Notes: generated from the sequence alone by a model not told the origin. Counted from the first letter of the stretch, positions 1 to 5,690 are shown. The stretch: 5,690 nucleotides of DNA from CAYLYP01 sp964387795 (GCA_964387795.1 CAYLYP010000130.1:1-5690); one strand, 5' to 3'. Numbers and translations are program-made.

Positions 1-67
1 CTTATTCTATGAACTACAAGCGATTGTAATTTTTTCTTAACTAAACGACATTGATATTTAATTCAAT

Positions 68-102
68 AAAAAACACCCTTCCATAGTGAAGGGTGTTTTT
101 TT
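68..102. terminator. Strong bidirectional intrinsic terminator
   Basis: A 14-base perfect stem (68-81 with 88-101) with core CACCCTTC/GAAGGGTG encloses a 6-base loop (82-87). One side is flanked by a run of T (96-102) and the other by a run of A (68-73), so each strand reads as a GC-containing stem followed by at least six U. It can end a rightward gene arriving from off-window and also the leftward operon at 288-1334, whose last stop codon lies about 190 bases away. The structure is read directly; which transcripts use it is inference. Confidence 0.85.
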
Positions 103-194
103 AACATATTCTTTGAAAGAATTATTTACTTTTCTTTAAAGGCAACAAAGTCAATCTAACTTACTTTTTTTAATGAGCAAGCCTATATGATATT

Positions 195-219
195 GCCATA
201 TTTCGAAATGGCTGTTTTT
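195..219 (+). terminator. Weak hairpin followed by a T-rich stretch
   Basis: GCCAT at 195-199 pairs with ATGGC at 208-212. The stem continues through two A/T pairs around a one-base bulge, with the inner sequence TTTCGAAA. It is followed by TG and five T, then a T-rich tail. This could be a secondary rightward terminator behind the stronger one at 68-102, or a chance palindrome in AT-rich DNA. No rightward gene between the two is visible, so the role is uncertain. Confidence 0.25.
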
Positions 220-258
220 CTTTTGTGCAATGAATTTATAAATAAGATGCCCAAAGGT

Positions 259-280
259 TTTATCATATTAGCGTGATAAA
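259..280 (-). other. Hairpin just 3' of the UPF0316 gene
   Basis: A perfect 7-base inverted repeat (TTTATCA at 259-265, TGATAAA at 274-280) with an 8-base loop lies 7 bases beyond the stop codon of the leftward gene at 288-881. The stem is AT-rich and no U run follows on the minus strand, so it is not a classical terminator. It could stabilise the 3' end of the leftward transcript. A chance occurrence is quite possible. Confidence 0.2.
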
Positions 281-287
281 TGATAAT

Positions 288-881
288 TTATTTTGACTTT
301 CTGCCAAAAAGCTGTTGGAATGAAAAGTTGTCTTTACCTGCAAAACCAAAATACCCTTCTTTAACTGTTTTCACTTCTTCAATTGTAAGAAAAGCATTGG
401 GATTATATTTATCAATGGCTGCAACAACTTCGGGAATGTTCTTGCGCTTAATAATTGTGAAAACAATCTTTACAGGTCCTTTGACACCCATTGCATCTAC
501 CTCAGTGACCCCGAAACCTAAATTACGAAGGAAAGTAGTCAGTTCAGTTGTGTCTTTTTTGGGGATTATCCTAATGATAACATTCCCAATTGACAACTTT
601 TCCTCAAGGGTGATACCGATATAGTTTCCCATGGCAAAACCAGCCCCATAAGCGATATAACAAAGAGGGTTGTTTAATTGCTTCATGATTTGTGCTACAG
701 CAAGCAACCAGATAATGACTTCAAAAAAACCCAGAAAAGGCGCCATATATTTAAAACCTTTCGAGACAAATATCAGGCGCAGGGTGCCAATGCTCTGATC
801 CATGATACGGGCACAAAAAATTAACAGGGGAAGGATGACCCAGCTCCACCAGAATGAATCCATGAATTCGGGGTTGACCAT
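288..881 (-). CDS. UPF0316 family membrane protein (DUF5698 + DUF2179)
   Basis: A 197-residue integral membrane protein. Three hydrophobic helices are visible at about residues 14-34, 46-66 and 73-91. The first two carry family hallmarks: DQSIGTLRLIF at 28-38 and GFFEVIIWLLA at 51-61. YGAGFAMGNYIG (78-89) and EEKLSIGN (93-100) follow, leading into a soluble DUF2179 domain at about 98-172 and a short polar tail. This arrangement matches UPF0316 proteins such as Bacillus subtilis YebE; the biochemical function of the family is not established as far as I know, so none is assigned. The start at 881 gives a complete first helix; Met7 (ATG read from 863) is an equally workable start, and neither has a clear Shine-Dalgarno sequence. 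The gene begins 12 bases after the stop of the leftward YD-repeat gene, so the two are probably cotranscribed. Family assignment is firm; start is less so. Confidence 0.88.
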   Translation of the reverse strand: MVNPEFMDSFWWSWVILPLLIFCARIMDQSIGTLRLIFVSKGFKYMAPFLGFFEVIIWLLAVAQIMKQLNNPLCYIAYGAGFAMGNYIGITLEEKLSIGNVIIRIIPKKDTTELTTFLRNLGFGVTEVDAMGVKGPVKIVFTIIKRKNIPEVVAAIDKYNPNAFLTIEEVKTVKEGYFGFAGKDNFSFQQLFGRKSK

Positions 882-893
882 AGAATTGGGAGT

Positions 894-1334
894 TTAGTGA
901 AATTCGTATGTATAAGAAATGAGATAATTGATATCAGGCCCCAAACCATAATGATGGCTGTAAACATGAGATTCAACAACCAAATTGTCTTCGTTGTATG
1001 TTCTTTCTACACGGCCCTTAAGGATGTCATCAGAGTTTTTTTCTTCCTGATAAAGAAGGTTCCCTTTTTCATCATATTCCATGAAAGTATGGTTCTTGCC
1101 TTTTTGGTTTTCTTCTATGACTTCAGTCAGGTTACCTTTCTCATTATAGAAAAAAACAGCCCTTTCAATCAAATCATCTTTTTTATTAAATGTTTGGTTT
1201 TCCAATTGATGACCCTCATTATCATATTCATAAGTTTTTTTAAAGTATGAACCAGTCTCAAGGTCTTCTTCAATGATCTCAATGGGATTGTTGTTATCGT
1301 TAAAGGCTTGTGTTTTTTTGAAAAGGAGATTTTC
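894..1334 (-). CDS. YD/RHS-like repeat protein, 5' end lost in the N gap
   Basis: The visible C-terminal 146 residues consist almost entirely of a degenerate repeat of about 25 residues. Its core is aromatic-N/D-E-x-G-N-L followed by a charged strand: FNDNNNP at 11-17, YDNEGHQL at 37-44, YNEKGNL at 63-69, YDEKGNLL at 87-94 and YNEDNLV at 113-119. Spacings between cores are 26, 26, 24 and 26, and a last tyrosine-rich strand ends the protein (TAA, minus strand 896-894). This resembles YD/RHS-type beta-strand repeats found in many secreted or surface Bacteroidota proteins; MORN-like repeats are a more distant alternative. Function is unknown. The reading frame stays open across the Ns, but sequence beyond 1434 on this strand is antisense to the oligopeptidase gene, so the true start must lie within the gap. 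A signal peptide would be expected but cannot be seen. It is probably the first gene of an operon with the UPF0316 gene. Confidence 0.72.
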   Translation of the reverse strand, partial: ENLLFKKTQAFNDNNNPIEIIEEDLETGSYFKKTYEYDNEGHQLENQTFNKKDDLIERAVFFYNEKGNLTEVIEENQKGKNHTFMEYDEKGNLLYQEEKNSDDILKGRVERTYNEDNLVVESHVYSHHYGLGPDINYLISYTYEFH

Positions 1335-1434
1335 NNNNNNNNNNNNNNNNNNNNNNNNNNNNNNNNNNNNNNNNNNNNNNNNNNNNNNNNNNNNNNNNNN
1401 NNNNNNNNNNNNNNNNNNNNNNNNNNNNNNNNNN
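1335..1434. other. Assembly gap of exactly 100 N
   Basis: One hundred consecutive Ns, a conventional placeholder for a scaffold gap of unknown size. The 5' ends of a leftward gene (YD-repeat protein) and a rightward gene (prolyl oligopeptidase) both run into it. The missing DNA must therefore contain two gene starts and the divergent promoter region between them. Compared with porcine prolyl oligopeptidase recalled from memory, about 33 residues (about 100 bases) of the peptidase domain are absent, before counting any signal peptide, promoter or YD-protein N-terminus. The real gap is therefore expected to exceed 100 bases. Confidence 0.95.
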
Positions 1435-3393
1435 GACCGTTCAGCAGAAACAGCAGCCTGGGTTGAAGCACAAAACAAAGTTAGCTTTAGCTATCTTGAC
1501 AGTATCCCATTTAAAAAGGCAATAAAAGAACGCCTTACAAAGATTTGGGATTATCCACGTATTGGGGTCCCTTTCTGGGAAGGGAACAAGTATTTCTTCT
1601 TTAAGAACAATGGTATGCAGAACCAGAGTGTCCTATATATTCAGGATGGGCCGGACGGCGAAGCAAAGGTGTTTTTAGACCCTAATACCTTCTCTGAAGA
1701 TGGAACAGTATCATTGGCCTCAACAAGCCCTTCTACTGATGCTAAGTATTTTGCCTATAGCATTTCCCGCGGCGGGAGCGATTGGAACGAAATTTATGTG
1801 ATTGATATTGAATCTGGCAAACAGCTCAATGACAAAATTGAATGGGTTAAATTCTCAGGGATATCATGGTTAAATGATGGATTCTTTTATTCAAGGTATG
1901 ATGCCCCTAAAGCAGGAGATGAGCTGAAAGGCAAAAATGAATTCCATAAAGTGTATTACCATAAGATAGGGACTACCCAAAGCCAGGATCAGTTGGTTTA
2001 TCAGAACTTACAACAACCACTTCGCAGCTATGGTGCCGGTGCTACTGAAGATGGAAGGTTTGTCCTTTTATATGAATCGGAAACAACAAGCGGTAATGCA
2101 TTATACGTGAAAGACCTTGTTAAGAAACAAAAGGATTTCACCCAAATCATGGAGGGTTTTGAATTTAGCAATAGCATCATCGATAATATTGATGATAAGC
2201 TCCTGATGATGACTAATAAAAATGCCCCCAAAAACCAGCTTGTTTTGATTGATCCTGCAGCTCCAGCCGTAGAAAACTGGAAAGTTATCCTGCCGGAAAA
2301 AAATGAAGTATTGTTAGGTGCTGCACTTATTGGAGGAAAAGTTGTTGCAACTTATATGAAAGATGCCAGCTCAAAGGTTTTTGTTTACAATCTGGATGGC
2401 TCATTGGTGTCTGAACTGGAACTGCCTACAATAGGCACTGTTGGCGGGTTCAGCGGTAAAAAGGACGAGTCGGTTGCTTATTACGCTTTTACTAGTTTTA
2501 CATATCCTACTGTTATCTTTAAACTGGATATGAATACTTTAGAAAGCACTGTTCATATAAAACCAGAAGTGGATTTTGATATTGATGCTTATGAAACCAA
2601 ACAAGTGTTCTATACAAGTAAGGATGGCACCAAAGTCCCAATGTTTATTGTTCACAAAAAAGGAATTGAGTTGAATGGGAAAAATCCTACTTTGCTTTAT
2701 GGTTATGGTGGATTTGAAGTAAGCCTGACCCCTTCCTTCAGCATTTCAAGGCTGGTATTACTTGAAAACGGTGGTATCTTTGCAATGGCCAATCTTAGAG
2801 GAGGTGGCGAATATGGAAAAGAATGGCATGAAGCCGGCACAAAGCTTAAAAAACAAAATGTCTTTGATGATTTTATTGCTGCTGCTGAATACCTGATTAG
2901 CGAAAAATATACCTCATCTGATTATTTAGCAATCCAGGGAGGCAGTAATGGAGGCCTGTTGGTAGGTGCAGTAATGGCACAAAGGCCTGAGCTGTTTAAG
3001 GTGGCTTTCCCTGCCGTTGGTGTTATGGATATGTTACGTTTTCATAAATTCACTATTGGCTGGGCATGGGCTGGAGATTACGGGACTAGTGAAGATTCTG
3101 TACAGTTTAAGAACTTACTCGCATACTCTCCTTTACATAATCTTAAGGAAGGTGTTGAATATCCTGCAACTTTAATTACTACAGCCGACCACGATGACCG
3201 TGTTGTCCCTGCCCATTCATTTAAATTTGCTGCTGAACTCCAACGCCGGCACAAAGGGAACAACCCTGTTTTAATTCGTATAGAAACTAAAGCAGGGCAT
3301 GGAGCCGGTAAACCTACAGCTATGATTATTGATGAACTTACTGACACCTGGGGGTTTATGTTCTTTAATATGGGCATTAAACCAAAGTATTAA
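1435..3393 (+). CDS. Prolyl oligopeptidase (S9A), 5' end lost in gap
   Basis: Serine peptidase cleaving short peptides after proline. The visible part is 652 residues (numbered from D at 1435). It starts with a stretch ending VEAQNK (10-15) that aligns to the N-terminal part of porcine prolyl oligopeptidase. The seven-bladed beta-propeller follows, with GSDWNEIYV near 112, and then the C-terminal alpha/beta-hydrolase domain, which opens around DGTKVPMFIVHKKG (397-410). The oxyanion-region motif YGYGGF is at 422-427. The catalytic triad is intact: Ser504 in GGSNGG (codon 2944-2946), Asp587 in DHDDRVVP (3193-3195) and His622 in AGHGAGKP (3298-3300). The proline-pocket Trp545 (GWAWAGDYG) and the Arg589 after the catalytic Asp also match. 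About 33 domain residues, plus the export signal usual in Bacteroidota homologues, are missing in the gap, so a periplasmic location is likely but not visible. Stop is TAA at 3391-3393, followed by a terminator. An apparent ATG at 1273 is an artefact of reading through the Ns and belongs to antisense of the YD gene. Confidence 0.96.
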   Translation, partial: DRSAETAAWVEAQNKVSFSYLDSIPFKKAIKERLTKIWDYPRIGVPFWEGNKYFFFKNNGMQNQSVLYIQDGPDGEAKVFLDPNTFSEDGTVSLASTSPSTDAKYFAYSISRGGSDWNEIYVIDIESGKQLNDKIEWVKFSGISWLNDGFFYSRYDAPKAGDELKGKNEFHKVYYHKIGTTQSQDQLVYQNLQQPLRSYGAGATEDGRFVLLYESETTSGNALYVKDLVKKQKDFTQIMEGFEFSNSIIDNIDDKLLMMTNKNAPKNQLVLIDPAAPAVENWKVILPEKNEVLLGAALIGGKVVATYMKDASSKVFVYNLDGSLVSELELPTIGTVGGFSGKKDESVAYYAFTSFTYPTVIFKLDMNTLESTVHIKPEVDFDIDAYETKQVFYTSKDGTKVPMFIVHKKGIELNGKNPTLLYGYGGFEVSLTPSFSISRLVLLENGGIFAMANLRGGGEYGKEWHEAGTKLKKQNVFDDFIAAAEYLISEKYTSSDYLAIQGGSNGGLLVGAVMAQRPELFKVAFPAVGVMDMLRFHKFTIGWAWAGDYGTSEDSVQFKNLLAYSPLHNLKEGVEYPATLITTADHDDRVVPAHSFKFAAELQRRHKGNNPVLIRIETKAGHGAGKPTAMIIDELTDTWGFMFFNMGIKPKY

Positions 3394-3409
3394 TACTTTC
3401 TTTTACGAT

Positions 3410-3439
3410 AAAAGCCTGGTCATTGACCAGGCTTTTTTT
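3410..3439. terminator. Bidirectional terminator shared by convergent genes
   Basis: An 11-base perfect stem (3410-3420 with 3426-3436, core AAAGCCTGGT/ACCAGGCTTT) with a 5-base loop CATTG, followed rightward by seven T (3433-3439). It lies 16 bases after the oligopeptidase stop. On the minus strand it starts within the stop codon of the Nudix gene (3440-3438) and is followed by four U, so it probably ends both transcripts, more efficiently in the rightward direction. Confidence 0.88.
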
Positions 3440-3863
3440 ATGGGATTGAAAATAATTGTTTTATTAACTGGATGTCTGCCTCTGACCAATCAAGGCTATA
3501 GATGTCTTTTTCTTCAACCCATTTTATTTCTTCATGGTTTAAGAGTTCAATGGTCATCCCCGCAGCTATTACGCATACAAATCCCTGAAGCAAAATTGTT
3601 TTGTCAGGGTAAGCGTGGATGATTGGCTTGAGCTTTTTTATTATTTGCACTTCAATATTTAGTTCCTCTTTTAATTCTCTTTGAAGGCACTCTTCATCGT
3701 TTTCATTTTTTTCTTTTTTTCCACCCGGGAATTCCCATTTCTCACCTCTGTCTGTACCTTTTTTTCTTTTACAGGCCAATATCCTTTTGCCTTCAAATAT
3801 TACTGCACAGCTTACCGGAATGGAGGAAGCAGGGTATTTTATTTGCTTGTCATTTGTTTCCAT
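3438..3863 (-). CDS. MutT-like Nudix hydrolase
   Basis: A 141-residue single-domain Nudix protein, close to the length of E. coli MutT (129). The beta-strand IPVSCAVIFEGKRILACKR (15-33) and the WEFPGGK segment (43-49) precede the Nudix box at 48-70. That box fits GX5EX7REUXEEXGU with all metal-binding glutamates present (G48, E54, R62-E63-L64, E66-E67), but N69 stands in place of the usual Gly. HAYPDKTILLQGF (83-95) and the C-terminal helix WSEADIQLIKQL (126-137) also resemble MutT. The expected activity is pyrophosphohydrolysis of (8-oxo-)dGTP or related nucleotides, protecting DNA replication in the cytoplasm. The exact substrate cannot be fixed from sequence, and a CTP/pyrimidine-type Nudix enzyme is an alternative. 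The start at 3863 is the only in-frame ATG giving the full domain. The gene is monocistronic here: convergent with the oligopeptidase and divergent from the chemoreceptor. Confidence 0.92.
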   Translation of the reverse strand: METNDKQIKYPASSIPVSCAVIFEGKRILACKRKKGTDRGEKWEFPGGKKEKNENDEECLQRELKEELNIEVQIIKKLKPIIHAYPDKTILLQGFVCVIAAGMTIELLNHEEIKWVEEKDIYSLDWSEADIQLIKQLFSIP

Positions 3864-3937
3864 TTGATAAAAAGGAATTAGTGATTTGTCTGATTGTTTA
3901 TTATCTGTATGCGGGTTTCTCTTGTATTATTTTCGGT

Positions 3938-3962
3938 ATTTTCCTGATTTATTACGGAAAAT
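3938..3962. repeat. Inverted repeat upstream of the candidate promoter
   Basis: ATTTTCC at 3938-3944 and GGAAAAT at 3956-3962 form perfect 7-base arms separated by 11 bases (centre-to-centre 18 bases, near two helical turns). The right arm ends 7 bases before the TATTTTTG box, overlapping where a -33 element would lie, so it could be an operator for a dimeric regulator. No regulator is encoded nearby and chance is possible. Confidence 0.25.
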
Positions 3963-3969
3963 GTGACTG

Positions 3970-3977
3970 TATTTTTG
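3970..3977 (+). promoter_or_regulatory. Candidate Bacteroidota -7 box for the chemoreceptor
   Basis: TATTTTTG matches the Bacteroidota primary-sigma -7 consensus TAnnTTTG exactly. Transcription would begin around 3983-3985, giving an untranslated leader of roughly 85 bases before the ATG at 4070. No good TTG (-33) element is seen 19-21 bases upstream, which lowers confidence, since T-rich matches arise often in AT-rich DNA. A second, 7-of-8 match (TTAGTTTG) occurs at 4033-4040. Confidence 0.35.
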
Positions 3978-4069
3978 TATCATAAGTGATTTCTCAAGAA
4001 ATTAGATGCTACCAGTAACTGATTTCTTTAGATTAGTTTGATTTTAATATCTCACAAAAAACAATTCCA

Positions 4070-5690
4070 ATGAACAGCTTTAATAATTTGAAAATTGGTG
4101 CCAAACTAAGAGTTATTTCCATAGGCTTGGTTTTATTGGTCATGGCTTCATTAAGTTTTTACATTTATTTTACCCAAAGAAGCAGGATGTTAGCCGAGTC
4201 TGATATCTTTATGATGGAACAGGTCGATGATTTGAACCATATCATCGAAGCCCAGATACAAAACAGCCAAAGGAATGTTAACAGTGCAATGGAAGCAGCC
4301 TGGTATTACTTTAACCAACAGGGCAATATCATTGTAAAAGTAGATACAATTTCAATCCAGACAACAAACCAGGAAAACAAATCAGTATCTGATGCAGAAA
4401 TTCCTGCCTGGGAACTAAATGGGGGTGTTCTTTATCAAAACACGGATATTGTTGATAATATCAAAAAGATTACCAATGCTGAGGCAACAATTTTCCAGAG
4501 AATTCCCGGGGGATTTGTGCGGATTGCAACTACTATAGCAAATGAGAATGGACAAAGGGCCATAGGTTCTTATATACCTGCATCCTCAGAAGTTGTCCAG
4601 ACCGTTGAAAAAGGCCAGACATACAATGGCAGGGCAATGGTATTAAATGATTGGTATTTAACTTCCTATAAGCCAATAATGATTGATGGGAACGTTGAGG
4701 GGATGCTTTTTGTAGGGGTTAATGAAAAGGATATGGAATTTCTACGGGAAGTGTTTTATAGTAAAAAGTATTATGAAACGGGATATCCTTTTATAGTCAA
4801 TAAAGAAGGTGTTGTTACTGTTCACCGTGAAATAGAGAACCAAAGCATACAGGGGACGAAGCTCCTTGAGCAAATGTTAAATTTTAAGGATAAAAAAGGC
4901 ATGCATAAGTATATCTGGCCTGAAGATGCAAGTGGAAAGCCTAAGACATTGTATTATATTTACAACGAAGACATTCAATCATTTTTATGTTCTTCTACCT
5001 ATGAATCTGAGGTGCTTTTACCGGCTAAAGAGTTAAGGAATGCCTTTTTTGTTGGGATATTATTTAACATTATCGTATTTATAATAGCAATTCAGTTTTT
5101 TTCCAAAAAGCTTTCCAATAACTTAAATAAAGGTGTTGTATTGGCACAAGCCATTGCGTCAGGTGATTTGCGACAGAAAATAAATGTTACATCCGGGGAT
5201 GAGACAGGTATTTTAGCCGGGGCATTAACGCAGATGCAGGCCAAGCTTAAGGAAATGGTCAATGCAGTGACGGAGCAATCATTAGAGATACTAAATGCCG
5301 GGCAACAGATAAATTCAAGTTCATCACAGGTTGCACAAGGGGCAAATGAGCAGGCTTCATCAGCCGAGGAGGTCTCGTCTTCAATGGAAGAAATGGTTTC
5401 AAATATAGAACAGAACCATGATAATGCCCGTAACACCGAAAAGATAGCCATAGCATCAGGGAAAGAAATAGATATAATTTCATCTGCCTCAAAGGAAAGT
5501 TTGGATTCAGTTAAAAAAATTGCAGAGAAAATAGATATCATTAACCAAATTGCCAATCAGACAAATATCCTCGCATTGAATGCAGCTATTGAAGCTGCCA
5601 GGGCTGGGGCACATGGTAAAGGATTTGCTGTTGTTGCCAATGAAGTAAGAAAACTTGCTGAACAAAGTAAAGCAGCAGCAGAAGAAATTG
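4070..5690 (+). CDS. Methyl-accepting chemotaxis protein, 3' end off window
   Basis: Transmembrane chemoreceptor; 540 residues are visible and the frame is still open at the edge. A basic N-terminus leads into membrane helix 1 (about 14-34). The extracytoplasmic sensor, about 60-320, appears to have two parts. The first is a Cache_3-Cache_2-like module with IFQRIPGGFVRIATT (141-155), YIPASSEVV (168-176), KGQTYNGRAMV (181-191) and GMLFVGVNEKDM (211-222). The second is a Cache_2-like module beginning ETGYPFIVNKEGVVTVH (236-252). Membrane helix 2 is at about 325-344, followed by a HAMP domain at 345-397 containing SGDETGILAGAL (375-386). The kinase-control domain runs from about 410, with a Glu/Gln/Ala-rich adaptation helix (424-448) and the signalling tip at 490-527, including QTNILALNAAIEAARAG (497-513). 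Alternating with CheA/CheW it would control motility or another output. Position 514 is Ala where Glu is common. The start ATG at 4070 lacks a Shine-Dalgarno sequence but is preceded by an A-rich tract. The ligand is unknown. Confidence 0.94.
   Translation, partial: MNSFNNLKIGAKLRVISIGLVLLVMASLSFYIYFTQRSRMLAESDIFMMEQVDDLNHIIEAQIQNSQRNVNSAMEAAWYYFNQQGNIIVKVDTISIQTTNQENKSVSDAEIPAWELNGGVLYQNTDIVDNIKKITNAEATIFQRIPGGFVRIATTIANENGQRAIGSYIPASSEVVQTVEKGQTYNGRAMVLNDWYLTSYKPIMIDGNVEGMLFVGVNEKDMEFLREVFYSKKYYETGYPFIVNKEGVVTVHREIENQSIQGTKLLEQMLNFKDKKGMHKYIWPEDASGKPKTLYYIYNEDIQSFLCSSTYESEVLLPAKELRNAFFVGILFNIIVFIIAIQFFSKKLSNNLNKGVVLAQAIASGDLRQKINVTSGDETGILAGALTQMQAKLKEMVNAVTEQSLEILNAGQQINSSSSQVAQGANEQASSAEEVSSSMEEMVSNIEQNHDNARNTEKIAIASGKEIDIISSASKESLDSVKKIAEKIDIINQIANQTNILALNAAIEAARAGAHGKGFAVVANEVRKLAEQSKAAAEEI

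Larger units (their letters stand above)
1..287. other. Intergenic region without a convincing gene
   Basis: No reading frame here looks like a real gene. On the plus strand, frames entering from the left edge close at 27-29 (TAA) and 38-40 (TAA), so the last few codons of an off-window rightward gene could lie here; the strong terminator starting at 68 would suit that. Sequence is too short to identify any product. The rest is AT-rich spacer with two further hairpin-forming stretches (195-212 and 259-280), described separately. The right boundary is the stop codon of the minus-strand gene at 288. Confidence 0.6.
3864..4069. other. Divergent intergenic region (Nudix / chemoreceptor)
   Basis: 206 AT-rich bases between the divergent starts of the Nudix gene (3863) and the chemoreceptor (4070), so it should hold both promoters. 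A rightward TAnnTTTG box at 3970-3977 and a 7-base inverted repeat just upstream are described separately. On the minus strand I see no good TAnnTTTG box for the Nudix gene, and neither start has a clear Shine-Dalgarno sequence. No reading frame of note lies here. Confidence 0.6.

Noticed and set aside
187..276. 29-codon rightward frame (ATG 187, TGA 274-276) with hydrophobic content
   Set aside because: Very short, overlaps two hairpins, no ribosome binding site or recognisable feature; expected by chance in AT-rich DNA.
280..624. 114-codon rightward frame
   Set aside because: Antisense to the well-supported UPF0316 gene and resembles no protein family.
897..1250. 117-codon rightward frame, rich in Phe/Ile
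   Set aside because: Antisense shadow of the YD-repeat gene; the hydrophobic look arises from reading its Glu/Lys/Asn codons on the other strand.
1435..1478. Apparent N-terminus of the leftward YD gene beginning at 1478
   Set aside because: This stretch codes on the plus strand for the VEAQNK-containing part of prolyl oligopeptidase; the leftward frame is joined only through Ns.
3329..3622. 97-codon rightward frame between the peptidase and Nudix genes
   Set aside because: Runs through the terminator and antisense to the Nudix gene; no family resemblance.
5092..5556. 154-codon leftward frame
   Set aside because: Antisense to the chemoreceptor HAMP and signalling region; the Ser/Ala/Cys-rich translation is typical of a shadow frame.
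1..5690. Search for CRISPR arrays, insertion sequences, tRNA/rRNA genes, retroelements or defence systems
   Set aside because: No direct-repeat array, transposase, tRNA-like cloverleaf or defence-gene motif was seen on either strand; apart from the gap this is an ordinary chromosomal region.

Overview
The window looks like a piece of a Bacteroidota chromosome, probably from a draft or metagenome scaffold. It is AT-rich. The assignable starts (288-881 and 3438-3863 on the minus strand, 4070 on the plus strand) lack a clear Shine-Dalgarno sequence. One intergenic region carries a TAnnTTTG-type -7 box, and the proteins (UPF0316 membrane protein, YD-repeat protein, S9A prolyl oligopeptidase, Cache-type chemoreceptor) fit that phylum. 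The phylum call is inference from gene content and signals; nothing here resolves genus.

Layout: 1-287 holds no convincing gene but contains a strong bidirectional terminator and two weaker hairpins. On the minus strand, 288-881 encodes a UPF0316 (DUF5698/DUF2179) membrane protein. It sits 12 bases downstream of a minus-strand YD-repeat-like gene, visible from 894 to 1334, whose 5' end is lost in a run of exactly 100 N (1335-1434). On the other side of the N run a prolyl oligopeptidase gene reads rightward (1435-3393), also without its start. The two 5' ends face each other, so the N run replaces a divergent promoter region and both N-termini. It is almost certainly longer in reality than 100 bases.

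The oligopeptidase gene and a minus-strand MutT-like Nudix hydrolase gene (3438-3863) converge on one shared hairpin terminator at 3410-3439. A 206-base divergent intergenic region (3864-4069) then separates the Nudix gene from a rightward methyl-accepting chemotaxis protein (4070 to the window end). That receptor is open at the right edge and has an extended double-Cache sensor, a HAMP domain and the start of the signalling domain.

No single pathway links these genes: extracytoplasmic peptide degradation, nucleotide-pool cleaning and chemosensing are neighbours rather than an obvious system. I found no mobile element, CRISPR array, RNA gene or clear novel system. The main items for a second look are the gap and the chimeric reading frames it creates, the YD-repeat/UPF0316 gene pair, and the receptor.
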